From: Protonemura montana
Taxonomy: Eukaryota > Arthropoda > Insecta > Plecoptera > Nemouridae
Direction: 5' to 3'
Length of the DNA: 64,000 nt
Assembly (NCBI GenBank): GCA_947568835.1
Contig: OX387606.1
Location: forward strand, 4,216,001-4,280,000
Of the stretch, positions 13,186 through 25,120 are shown piece after piece. Position 1 is the stretch's first letter; each line of letters starts with the position of its first letter. The position numbers were made by a program, and so were the translations under genes. Under the pieces are notes generated by a model that did no database searches, was not told the origin of the DNA, and saw nothing but the letters and a program-made list of their open reading frames with translations.

Positions 13186-16100
13186 TCGCTCGTCTGCAAG
13201 GTTTCTTGGCCAGACCAAACATGTTGCACAATCCAAGAGTAGACCATCAATCTTGCACTGGCCGGGAAAGGGAAATATCACGAAAAACACCCCTTAGTTT
13301 TCTTGTAAACTTTTGGAAACAAATTTGAGACGCTTTGGCGTCCGGTATTAAAATATATAGCCGTTCCGTCACTCATTAACGTAATTCCCGACTGAAACGT
13401 TTACTCAATGTAGGAGGGTGCTTTTATTAATATTAAATTAGCTCTTGACTAAAAAGTTGAGAGGATCAAAAACTGGTGCCAGGTCTCGAGTAATTATCTA
13501 GGGCTATTATTTCCATGCCTTTTGTTCGTCATTTTGCCTAGATATTTAACTTGCAGAGCGGCAGACAGAATCATGCACCAGACGAGCGACTCGAAACGCA
13601 TAATTATTGTTTTCTCGTACCTACTTTGTTCTCTCGTACAACTTGAAAGTTAAACACACATTTATTTAGCAAAATTATTGTTAAAGAACGTTTCAACACT
13701 CGAGGGAAAACGTTTACCGAGTTAGCTTAAAAGACGCTCGACTTTTAATCACGTGAGCAAACATGAAAGTGTATTTGCGTACGGTAGAAAAGTTGCGAAA
13801 TATAACTCTATAAATATTAATATTCTGCAAATAGGTTCAAGCAAGCAGGAATGTTTCTTTGGATGCCTTTACGAAGGAGAAATATTTTATATTTTTTTGT
13901 AAAATTCGAATTTCTCTGGAAGATTTACAGCCATGTCAACAGCATATCGATTTCGATTAAAGTCCCAACGACCCAAGAATTGTATCTAAAATCAGCGATT
14001 TCAAAAGTTCTATAACCCATTCGTTTCTTGTCCTTCTGGCAAACAATAACAAATGATTTTTAGATTTCGATAAAGAATTAGTTCCGGAAAATCTGTGAGT
14101 GAAATTTCCTCCCGGAAGACCATTGTGTATTTGCATCGGATAAAACCTGCTTACCGATTAGTTGAAACGTATACAAGTTTCATTTATATGCTGTGATACA
14201 CCATTTGCGCTTGTCAATTTTTGTACCTTTTCGCTTGGGCGACTAACGGTAAAAAAGCCAAAGCAAGCGAGCATGCAAAAAAAGAAAAAAAAAAACGAGT
14301 GCATACATCTATGGAAGTCTGCGTTAAAGTGCAGGCGAGACATTTGGAAATAAAACGTGAAAAAATTCGCTAACTTATTGGCACCAAAAGAGCGAAAACA
14401 AGGAGTATTTTTCAAAGAAATAAATCAACCTAACGGATGGGTGAATTTACCTAGCAGAGTGCCATGTTTGCCGCTAGAGATTTGAATACGTGTTTTTAGG
14501 ATTTTTTTTGCAAGTTCAAGCAAGGAAATAAAAAAAAAAAAAAAAATGGGTTGCATGTCAAAGCGCTGTACGGTTTGTCACCACTGATTGATTGCGAATC
14601 AGGACGGTATCTTTTAATGAGAGCACATGCTACTGCGGCGACGATCCTGCCGCAAGTCCTTGGTGTCCTCGGGGTGCCTGCCGTGAGAGATACCTGTCTG
14701 ACTAGGTCTGGGAGGTGTTGATCTCGATACCACGCCAAGTTATTGATTCTGGCTTGAGAATGTCTCTGCTGTCACCAGAGGTTTAATTAATCAGGCACTT
14801 CAAAGCGAGAGAAATATTGGAATTAAATTTCCGAGAAGTTTTATTGGAGACGAAATTTTAATTCGGCTGCGAATCTTTCAATAAATACAGTCTTTGTTAA
14901 TGTTGGGAAAATAAAAGTAAATATTGTCCTCGGAAATGAAATAAAATTTTACCAGATGCCAGTATTTCAGTGGTTTTCGGTTTTTTTTCCGTTTCTGGTA
15001 ATAAATAAGGGTTAAAACTAAAATGTTAAATTAAAATGTACATTGTATTGGCCAAGTAACCAAGCAAATAACAGTTAATTGGAGCATTAGACTTCTAACA
15101 GCCCGTTAAAAAACCGTGTCTTAACTGTGAACACAAGTCATTTAAATATTCATTTTTAGCTGGAAGATTGAAGCTTTGAAAGCTCGTTCGTGGAAACTTT
15201 TGCTAGGTACCGTAATTCTGATAGCAGGAGTCTCTACTCTTATATAATAACTCTTACATAATATCTCTCTATCTCTTTTTCTCTGTCTCGAGCATCTTGG
15301 CTGATTTTTCTCCAAGTTTCAAACTCTCCAGACGTTCGATTACAGACCAATTATAAGACCTACCACTGCGTCAATACCATCTGTTATCGCTTCTTTCAAA
15401 GCGTCCTGCTAACTAGAAACCATGAGTAGGTAAACTCATTCATTTGAACGTTTACAATGGTACATTTTCAAAATGTAACCGCTATTTACACACCCTTGTC
15501 GCAACGTGTTTGCTCCACATAAACAAGCCAATTAAAATCCCTTGGAATAATCACACACACAACCCACACACACACATACGCGTAAGTTTGACGCGTACGT
15601 AATCAAAACGTACGTCATAAATAATTCTTAGCGCACGCATAACCGAATTATGCGTACCGTGAACCCGCAGTGAAATTTTCCCGTTGAGCAAACGGGAAAG
15701 TCTCGATCCATGGTCACGCTTTTCCCTTCGTTGGTCAATTAGTTGAATTTCATGGCCAGTTATTTATCGATAAAACATCCCCATTGACGTGTGTTGTGTG
15801 TGTTTTCTAGTTCAGAACAATTGAACTGAATCAACGCTTGCTGTGTGTTCTATTGTTGCCCTTGCCATGTCTGTGCCTAATTTACCAAGCATATATGTTA
15901 GCTCACTGCGCTGTGGCGATAAATTTTAGACAGTAAATTGCAGTTCTTGTTTTTGCGACTATAGGCGATTTACAGGTCGTTGTTCTAGCTGTAAATGTGT
16001 TCAAGCTTGAGTAAACTCTGAGCAATTTGTTTGCGAATTTATGTCATTAGTTATCGAAATCGCTCAATCTTGGAAAGCTACTTTTTACATTTTTTTTTGA

Positions 16101-17318
16101 AATTACGGGTTTGTCTTGGCTTTCAAAACCTTATAGAGCATCGATCTATTTACTTCGGTTTTTACTTGTGTGAGTATTGGTGTTTCAAATATTATGTCAT
16201 TTATAAAGATTGTATTGCTAAGATCAATTTAAAATTTGTCCGATCTAACTTTTGCTCCTCACATTGAACTTACCGGTACGAGAAATGAGATTTATAGATA
16301 AAAAATGAAGAAAATAATGTGTAACTGAGTTAGTTCACTAGCGGATGGACCTCGCTGATGGTAAACCACGTTGGTAAGTTTTGAACACCTTGTTTTGACC
16401 ACTTAAGGGACATGTAAAAGTACACGTAAATGTAAATAAATTAAGTCTAGCGTACTGCGCCTCTAAGTGGTTAAGCGATTTAAATTCTTATTTAATTCTC
16501 AAGTATTTTCTTGCAAGAATCCCAACACAAATCGCGTATCCAATTAGTAAGGAAACTGCTCCCACCCCCACCCCCTTGGTAACCCCGCAAAGAATCGGCT
16601 CCTCCACCAAATCAAGTATGTATATGAAAGACGACTTCTGACAGAAATACAGAAGAAAAAAAATGATGGTAGAATTTATTCGCCAAACCACCCCGGTTTA
16701 TGAATAAAAAGGTGCTTAATTCTCGCCCGCGTCGTGTGCTGTCGGCGCTGAATAGCGGGCATGGTGGAGTGGGATGGGGTGGATGAATTTGATGTTTGAC
16801 TAAAGAGGTGATAATGGTAACAGCGATTATTCCTGGGAATTTGCATGGATATCAATCCATGAAACACAGACTAGTTTACTGGTACAAAGCACAATCTGAA
16901 TGGACTCGAGTTTTTCGCCGTCCTCCGCATGTGTGGCTTAAGCGAAGCGAATCTGCAGAAGAAAAATCTAAACTTTGTTCTGTGCGCTAGCTGGTCGCAA
17001 AGTTGGTGTGTTTGTCCATGATGGCGACTGGTGGAGGGGGTGGAGAGCATGATTTGGACATGCCACTAATTATTTTTAATTTGAAAAGTGAGTATGACTC
17101 GGTTGCTAAACCACGCGCAATTAGGTCATGACATGAGCACACATGGCGTGTACTTTAACTTCTAAAAATATGATTAACGCGTCTGCTACACCGAAAGTTA
17201 TTATAAACATATGAAATTTTTAATAACGCTTGCATGACATATACAAGTTTCAATTAAAAAATTAAACAACAACCGTTGTTTTTTTTTCTCCTCGGTTTAC
17301 TTTCATTAAAAATCTTTG
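13186..17318. other. Non-coding stretch, no gene seen
   Basis: Mostly AT-rich sequence with a short CA-rich run near 15550-15575. I see no exon, RNA gene or intact mobile element. Confidence 0.5.
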
Positions 17319-17338
17319 CCCCCCCCCCCCCCCCCCCC
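17319..17338. repeat. Poly-C tract (20 C)
   Basis: Twenty consecutive C. The flank just before it, ATTAAAAATCTTTG, is nearly the same as the flank of the poly-C tract at 29941, so the two may share an origin. Confidence 0.95.
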
Positions 17339-19659
17339 TTCTTGGCCGACACTGGGTTGTTATCGTAATGCTAATTATGCTAATTAGGTTACAAATAACA
17401 GGACAATTATTTTCGCACGTGCAGTCTATCTCCGAAAGATCTGGCTGAGGTTTGTCGGTGAGACCCACACAAGCTCACGTCCTGCATGCAGTTGGCGTCC
17501 CGACGCCGACGCCGACGCCGATGCCGACGCCGACGCGAAGTCGCTTACTCCGTGACACCGCCGTCGGCGAGGCGTTTAATATCAATGGGCAATAAGCCAA
17601 AAGAGAGTGAAGATATTTTTTATTGGAATATTTTATATGAACTTCGTGTTCGACTTGTTCAAATTTGGTTTAAAAAAATTTGTATGATCTTGAAAAATGC
17701 GAATGGTACCTACCTATATTGGTTTTATATAATAACCTAGTTGGAGTCACACGTGTATAGGTAACGCTTTTTTTTTTTAAATGAAATTCGTGGAAATATT
17801 TGCGCGCAAAATGAAGCCGGAGAGTTAATATGCAGGAAAATGGCGTTAATATAGTACGTCCCGAGTCGAAGGTTTTTTCCCATCCTTGCTGGATGCAAAC
17901 AGGAAAAAATGCTGCTAAGAAAGGCTTAAAGGACATTTGGTGAATACAAAACCCCAACACACGTAAACTCCTCTCCTCGTGTTTTCTCTCCTGACTTAAA
18001 CTATTCTCGTGCTTTGATTAAAGTTTAGATTCCGCCGTCGCCGCCGCCAGTTTCCTCCGCTTTTCCGCCGACGCCGTTTCGAGTATTATTCAAAGTATTG
18101 TCAACAAGTCAATTCACAGGCATTGCTTTTCGGGTCGGCTGCAGCCGCATCAGGCCGACACGAATTTGGTGGTTCCTCGACATTTCTTTGTCGCGCTTTA
18201 TCATGCCCCACGCTATGTTTCGCGTAGGCACCGCCTTTCTTCTTCAACAATTGATCCCAGTTCCATTTACTCCACGATTTCTCTCTGCTCCCTTCGTATC
18301 TAACAACGGTATAACGGTGCAAATGTCGTGAATCTGACGTATGGCTTCTACTTTTGCTGCTCATTTGTTTTGATCGACTTCTTAACGGCGCAAGTTTCAA
18401 CCGCAGGGAGCGCAAAAGACCATGAAATATCTTTGATTTATTGCAAAGATCATTGCACTTTTTCAACTGTGGACTTTTGACAATATGTGATTGGTAGACG
18501 TTGATCCGCGGCAAAAATGGAGTTGCAGCTATTCGCAGGAAAAGCAACGATCGATAGACAGAGAGGTATTTTGTTTTCCCAGAGGGAACCGTGAGCCAGG
18601 TTTGCCGCTTGTTGCCTTCTGCAATTTTGTTTATTTCAAACATGGGCATCTTTTTTTCCAGAGCTATAGTTGTACTATAAATTTAGCCGTATGCACATCA
18701 TACCTTTAACTTTCCCGGGCAAACAAACGGGTTGTTTGTTCTCGCTGTTATGCTGCCAGTCCAGAAGCCCCTTTCTGTTCCTCTCGCTTACTAGCTAGCC
18801 AGCCTCTCACTCTCACGGCCATTTTTACTCATATATTTTGTGTGACGAAACAGGGAAATGCTCTGTGTGTACTTACCTTTTATCCTAGCTCTCCATGAAA
18901 TTCTGTTAATTTTTTGTTTGTTTTTCTCCGGAAAACATTTCCTTGGCAAATTCGGGTTTTTCTTTTATTTTTAGCCTCGTTCAAATCCACTTACATTAAG
19001 CGAAATAAGCCCTCATGTCGCTTTGACGGCCCACAGAATAAAAATATTCTGGTTCGCAAATACAAACAAACCGTTTCTCTCTTTTGTGAGAAAATCAAGA
19101 AATTCGATAACTCCTCAAGTATATATTTGTATAGATTGTTACAACTTTACGATCAATCATTGTGTCAACTTTAGCACACCGTATTCGTTTAAACCCTATA
19201 ATTTCGACAATGATTCAAAAATGTTTGCGAACTAGGCAATGCCATTTCCCATGTGTTCGACGGTTTCCCTGGAACGTGTGAATGAGGTCCTAGCAAGACG
19301 TGGGGAAAAACCGAAGGAGGTAAAATATCGGACAACCATTAATCTTAATCCCTGAAAATAGGTGAATAAACAAGGAAGCATCGTGAATTATGGAAAATCA
19401 ACGCGTTACTTAGAAATACACGTTTATGGGACAACATAAAATCCATCTGTAACGGTTTCGTGAATGTATACATCAAGATATTCACTTAATGCACCAAACT
19501 AAATGTCGCTCTCATCTACACACCTACAAAACGGTCGGCAATGGCACTAAAAATACACGTCGTGCTAAAATAATCATTTCACCGGAAAAGAAAACATGTG
19601 ACACGTGTAACAAATTACCCACTTGATAACACTTTACATCATGAACTCATCGTGGCGTT
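17339..19659. other. Non-coding stretch, no gene seen
   Basis: It contains a short GACGCC-type hexamer run near 17500-17536. A 182-codon minus-strand frame at 18101-18649 has no recognisable domain and is not called. Confidence 0.5.
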
Positions 19660-20130
19660 GAAGTGTCCCCCGTAAAGTCTGCAGTGGCCGTGTTAAATAA
19701 CACAACATCGCGCAGTAATGGCCGGCGTCTTGCCGGAGTCCGACCCCACAAAGATAATGGCGTCGAGGGCGTCGAGGGCGTCGGGGCGGACTTGTTGAGC
19801 CGCCGCGACGACAAATGTCAGCTACGTGGCCAAATTGTACGGCCCGGCAGCGCGGGTGAGAGGTGAAACGATATGCGACCAGCTAGAATATAAAAAAGAC
19901 GTCGGCACGCCGAGCTCATGCGTCGCGACGCCGTCGTGCGGTTAGACGAGTAGAGCGAGTGACGAGAGCGGATGAGACTCTCGCTTCGTTTTTTTCGCCA
20001 TAATCAAGAACTCTTTGAAAGTTGCGTGCTTGGAATGCGAGAAGACTGGGTCACGTGTCGACGCACACGTGGCGTGCATGACAATGCGTTCGGCGAGGAC
20101 AGCGGGTGCACGTGGAGCGTTTCACCTTTA
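19660..20130. other. CpG-rich segment
   Basis: Dense in CpG relative to its flanks, with a short GGCGTCGAG triplication near 19759-19785. It contains a possible TATA promoter. It lies about 5 kb upstream of the first receptor coding exon, so it is a reasonable place for the receptor's transcription start, though nothing in the sequence links the two. Confidence 0.4.
19889..19950 (+). promoter_or_regulatory. Possible TATA/Inr/DPE core promoter
   Basis: TATAAAAAA begins at 19889. An initiator-like TCATGC follows with its A at 19918, about 29 bases downstream. An AGACG element typical of arthropod downstream promoter elements lies at 19944-19948, close to the expected +28 position though about one base off. 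The spacing is suggestive, but each element is short and could arise by chance. Confidence 0.3.
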
Positions 20131-22894
20131 TGAGTGTTATCACAGATGTTGACTGCCGGGGTCGCCGACGAGGTGCTTTACGTGCGGGGTTGGTATTTCG
20201 CGTAATGTTCGCCAGGCGGGGAACGAATGGGTGAGGCGGCAAGTTGAGTTTTTGCACAAAGTAAATCATATTGGCATTACTTTCCTGACAGCGTGGCCTT
20301 TGTATGGGAAAATATTCTTAGTGTCTTCGGAACGATTCTTTGAAAGACAATGACTTCAAACAAAAATATCGCACAAAAGAGTTTGAATAGCACGTTTGAT
20401 CGTTTTGTCGTCATTCGATCACGGGGAGTTTTTGCGAAGCGTCTATCAAGAAGTGTGCTGTAAAGAAAAGTATGTAGTCAGCTTCATTATGACGAGGTTG
20501 TCTCATTGAATCAGTTTGGAGTCAAGACGGCTCGTGTATTTAAGAAGGAGTTCTATACGGCAACCCTTTGTGGGTGCGCTAGCAAAATAGGGGAAACAAA
20601 ATCGCCTCGCAGCGCTTGTTATGTAGGAGCAGATGCACAAAAGTAATAATTAATAAAAAACTATTACGATAACGAGTTTCTGTCGGGTTTTTTTTTTTTG
20701 TCTACTTCATTTGCAACATGCTTGTTTCGTACTTTTCCCAGTGATAAATGCCAGTTTTTTATCGCTGGTTTCTTGCATCGAATTTAAAGTATAGCCATGT
20801 CGAGGAAAATGAGAAGAAAAAAAACAAGTAAGTGGATTTTCCAGGAACTAAAAGGAAAGTTTGTCGTCTAAAACTATTGGATTTCGCATGCCATTTAACT
20901 TCATTGTGAGTGGATCTGCTTGAGAAAAGTGCTCCTGATAGAAAATAGGCCATTAGGTTGCAGTCGGCAAATTGCCGCGAACACGCTGTGGTTCTCTTGG
21001 ACCCCTTGTTAGCCGGGGTTTTCGAGGCGGATCGGAACTTGCCGCGGCTCGCGTGCTTTCAAAAGTACCGCCTTCGAGTTTTCCCTAAATTAGCAACCGT
21101 CGACTCATTTCAAGTTTCTATAAGTTTGGGTGTCGTTGGAATAACAACTGGTTGGAAAAACTTTGTTTCTGCATAAATAGTTTATATAAAACCATACGTG
21201 CCTACCTCAAATTCTATGCTATGGATTCAGAAAAATATATCGCTTTCTTAAAGAACTTATACCGTGACGATACAAATTTCTCCAAACTTACAATAGAACA
21301 CTCATGTATCTTGCAAGTGACCAAACTGGCAGACTTCAAACACTAGAAATACTCTAGCAACAAGCTGGCACGAGTTAAACATAATTAAGCATTCAGCAAT
21401 AAGCACTCCAGACACCACACCTGACTGAATAATTCCCAGTGTTGTTTCGAATAAACGTGTATCACCGGCTAAACTAGTGCATTATTTAGATATTCGTATC
21501 CCAAAGTAAACCGGAAAAGCGATGGATTCCGCTGGTATCCCTTATCCCGCGCTCAGGATCTCTTCCCCTCCTGCGGCAAATCTTGCCATGAATACTGTAT
21601 GCAGCATGTACCACCTCCGCTTTCCGTTCAGTTGCAAGGCTCTGGCCCGAGCCGTCTGACCAACGTCCATGCTGTCGGAGCTTTTAATGGAGCTCTTTGG
21701 TTAACGGCAAGCAAGCACATTCCTTCCCGCCTCAATTAGCTGGAATGATACGTTAACCTGGTGAATTAGTGTACCAATCTCTAGGCTTAGTGCGACCGAT
21801 CGGGTTCCAGAGCTGCTAGATAGATCTGCGTCCGGTTGCGGCTCGTATCGACGTTCCTGGGGATAGGCGGTAGGTAATATGTTGCTATCGACCGACAATT
21901 CCTGCACGACATCGGTATTTATATCGCAATTTAAATTTAGACTGTCCGTTAGCTGTTTTGACGAATGAAACTCGAGTAGTTGACGTTTAGTGATGCGACC
22001 TTCGTTTATTGATTGGATCAAATGAGAGGTGTTAGCTTCGAATAGGGTTCATATAGATACACTTGATAAAAAATAAACGGTATTTTTTTATTCGATGTTC
22101 TTTTTATGTGATGGCAATAAAATAGCAATTTCTTTTCGCGTAAAATATAGTGTATTTTCAATTAAGAGGCGAAACGCAAGAGCTCGTGGTCTTTCAGCGT
22201 CGACAGAGCGTTCAGATTTCGCTTGCCGTGCCGTGTAGGTCTCGATTTCGTCGGCCGTTATCTCAAATGAAATCCAGTGCTGGCTCAATCGCTGATTCCT
22301 TGTTTGTTATAGTCCATTAATGCATTATCTCTACCTTAGGCCCCGGCGAGTAAGAAGGAACTATTCGGAACAAAGTTATCGGAATCCGTTTCGGGAGACG
22401 GCGCACCGTCCGTGCCGATTTCTCTCCCTTAACAAACGCCAGAAGGGATGGGGGAATGTCAATGCGGAGGAGTCTCGTTATTGTTTCACCTAAATGCGAA
22501 CGATTCAGTTTGGAGTTTGTTTCGAGTTGCAACGTCCCGATTTCCTGAATCGCGCGAATGTAAATGAACTATTTCTGATCCTAAATCAGGGTATGCGGTA
22601 TTTGAATGGGCCGAATTCCACCGAGTTTCCACAAAAACGTACCTCGTGCTGATATTCACCGAACCGTTTTATGGCAGCAAGAATTTCTCATACACCCTAA
22701 AACTGTAATTAATTTACAGGAAACAGAATAATTTATTATGATATCAATATTATCTTCCCTATTCAATACCTAATTTTGTTTCCTTCAAGTCTCTCATTCG
22801 ATCGGCAAATCAACCACCTAAACATCTGAAATTTCATCACAATATCATCGTGCCATACGTCTATTGTTTCTGATCAAATAAAACCTTGTGCTCG
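20131..22894. other. Non-coding stretch, no gene seen
   Basis: No recognisable exon or RNA gene. A 106-codon minus-strand frame at 21701-22021 has an ordinary-looking composition but no family I recognise and is left out. Confidence 0.5.
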
Positions 22895-23066
22895 CCATAT
22901 TCTATATTCAATATTCCATATTCCATGTTCCATATTCCAAATTCCATATTTCATATTCCATATTCCATATTCCATATTCCATATTCCATATTCCATATTT
23001 CATATTCCATATTCCATATTCCATATTCCATATTCCATATTCCATATTCAATATTCCATAATCCAC
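22895..23066. repeat. (CCATATT)n heptamer minisatellite
   Basis: About 24 copies of a 7-bp CCATATT unit, with occasional variants such as CAATATT and CCATGTT. Frames through it read Ile-Pro-Tyr-Ser-rich peptides that derive from the repeat. Confidence 0.95.
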
Positions 23067-24188
23067 CCTTCAAGTTTCCTCGCAACCCGATGTCATATCT
23101 TTTACGTCGCTCGTAGCTTGTCGTCAATGCATCAGACCTCGCGTTGTTTTACGACGAATTCTCCCTGTCGCGTTTTGTAAAGCGTTCGTAAGTTTAAAAG
23201 AAGACAACTTTCACGGATAGAAACATTGGTTACATACACCCTTAAAAACACGTTTAATTTCACGTTTGGTAAAAGCTACTGCTGGTTGCAATTTTAAAAC
23301 TGATTAAAAAATGGACATCCTTTTCTTCGAGTTGTTTTCAGGCATTTTTTGCCATACAATCTCTTTTATTATTTCGCGTTTCTTCTTTACAGTACACGGC
23401 AAGAGTCAAAATAAATGAAAACATTCCGTGACATTATTTTATTAAAGAAGTGTTTCGTGAAGGTCAGTTTCCTGACCGACGCCATTGTGCGACCGACGTC
23501 GGCGTTGAGAAAGCGTCTTCACGTGACGTCTGTAGCCTCTCTCAAGCAAGCGTCATTGTGAATCGTACGCTAGCCTTGCGTGGTCTGGCCATCAAAATCT
23601 GTCTCAATTTCGCGATCTTGCGATTCAGCCGTCAGGCAGCCGGCCGGGCAGGCTGGCAGGCCACAGCGAAGGAGACCAACCACTCCTCGAAATTGCCTTC
23701 CGAAAGTAACTCTTCATTCCCGTGCCAGCTTGTCCCGAGCCGGTTCCGAGTCCAATGATCCGGAATCATTTCCGAAGGGAAGGAGGCCTGGAAAACAATT
23801 GCACCTCAGAGAAAAGAAGGTCGGCGAGAATGGATTGTAAAGCATTGAAGTGGTATCAATTTCCGTACAAGTTTGGTTTGACGGGACGTTGATGAGCATG
23901 ACAGAGTGGGCATTAATGGGAAGACGCTCGATAGACTCGTAGGAAATATCGATCAAGAATCATAAGCCTGCTTTGATTTGCATATTAATGCCGTGTTAAT
24001 ATTCTCTATTAATGCATTGCTTCTATATATTTAGAACAAAGTTTGCAGAGTGCTCTTCGTGAAGTATGCTTCCAAAGTAAGTTTGCTTAGGCGCTTAGGT
24101 TTAATTGCATATTAAGACTAATAGCTAATTAATATAATATCTTAGAGCACTACTTGAAGTAAAGTAGTACTAGAGAACTTGTTGATAG
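23067..24188. other. Non-coding stretch, no gene seen
   Basis: A mildly C+G-rich patch at 23460-23830 contains open frames on both strands, but none is recognisable. The rest is AT-rich. Confidence 0.5.
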
Positions 24189-24275
24189 CAGAGTTGGTCT
24201 AAGGTAGTGGGCAGAGCACTGTCCCACTGGAAACTTTCCAACATCTTGGAGCGTTAGCTCAAATGCCGTCCCTAA
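24189..24275 (+). mobile_element. tRNA-like SINE head (degenerate)
   Basis: An A-box-like TGGTCTAAGGTAGTGGGC begins at 24195, and a B-box-like TAGCTCAAATGCCGTCCC begins about 60 bases later, near 24255. This order matches the internal RNA polymerase III promoter of tRNA-derived SINEs. The B box has mismatches and the stems do not close as a tRNA, so it reads as an old SINE 5' part. Its 3' end cannot be placed. Confidence 0.45.
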
Positions 24276-24965
24276 TCTAATTTTGTGTCCCATCGCTCTT
24301 GAATCCGTTTCATATTTACTTGAGCAACGCAAGGTAGACATGCCGAGCGTATGTTGTACATGCACTCTTTGTGAAACGTGTGCGTTTGCTTCTTAAACTA
24401 CATCCTGATCAGGAAATATTGTTATTCCACCTCGAAACTTCCCATACAGCAGAAAGAAAGTTTTTGTAAATCTCAAGTTTGGAAAATCCAGAGATTCACT
24501 TCCTAAATGGAAAACTTTTCATGTGAAAAGAAACTCCAGATCCCTGTCCCTTTGTGTACGACGCAGGCAGAGAGTTTTTGTGAATATGAATATTAACGAT
24601 GCTGCACCGAACCCGGCTGGAGAAATGGAGACCACTGAATTTGATTCACCGACGTCGGGCGAGCGCTGCTCTTACCGGATTGAAGGTGACCTGATCACCA
24701 TCAATCCCATAAAGAATCGGGCTCGCTCGGGACGGCATCGGGAACGGAGGAGAAGGCGAGCATGGCTAAGCTCTTGCATTTATCCGGTGTCCAGCCCCGA
24801 TCCCCAGGCTCCCAGTCCCCGACCGCAAACACTCTGCTGATCCTCTCTGCAGCATGCCATGGCACACAGCGTCCCGTCGTCCGATGACCACCGCGACCAT
24901 GACGACTTATTTATGTGGGAAATGACATTTTCAAAAACCCGCCTGTCTCTTTTATGTGGTTGCAG
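24276..24965. other. Region upstream of the first coding exon
   Basis: Moderately C+G-rich at 24540-24860. It ends in a pyrimidine-containing tract and TTGCAG at 24960-24965, which could be the splice acceptor of the first coding exon. If so, this is intron and the leader exon lies further upstream. If not, it is 5' leader or promoter. Confidence 0.4.
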
Positions 24966-25120
24966 GTCGCTCGGATTTGATGGTAAGGCACGAATGAGTC
25001 GGATCTGGATGCGGGTATCGTCCATGTTGGAGCGGGCACTAATTCCCTGTAAGAGGGTTCATCTCTTCTGCACACTTCTTCTCTATCTGCCCGCCTGCCG
25101 CGTTTACGCCTTTGACATAC
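24966..25120 (+). CDS. Ddr: Discoidin domain receptor, exon 1 (signal peptide)
   Basis: This is the first coding exon of a collagen-receptor tyrosine kinase. In-frame Met codons lie at 24994, 25009 and 25024, none in a strong context. From 24994 it encodes 42 residues with a basic stretch (CKRVH), a hydrophobic core (LFCTLLLYL) and a probable signal-peptidase site after CRVYA, residue 39. Translation probably starts at one of these Mets; the third gives the most typical signal length. A TTGCAG acceptor just before 24966 suggests a spliced 5' leader. The donor GTAAGT follows base 25120 and leaves phase 1, which joins exactly to exon 2 and yields FDI-R-GCDVPLG. The link to exon 2 rests on phase, strand and the expected signal peptide, since signal sequences are not conserved. 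The frame also stays open upstream to 24859. Confidence 0.7.

Noticed and set aside
18101..18649. Minus-strand frame of 182 codons
   Set aside because: The longest non-repeat frame outside the receptor, but its composition is that of chance sequence, with no domain, signal peptide or splice partner.
21701..22021. Minus-strand frame of 106 codons with a plausible amino acid mix
   Set aside because: I recognise no family and see no flanking exons. RNA evidence would be needed to accept it.
22895..23066. CRISPR-like array or telomeric repeat
   Set aside because: There are no spacers, the unit is a contiguous heptamer, and it is not the TTAGG repeat usual for insect telomeres.
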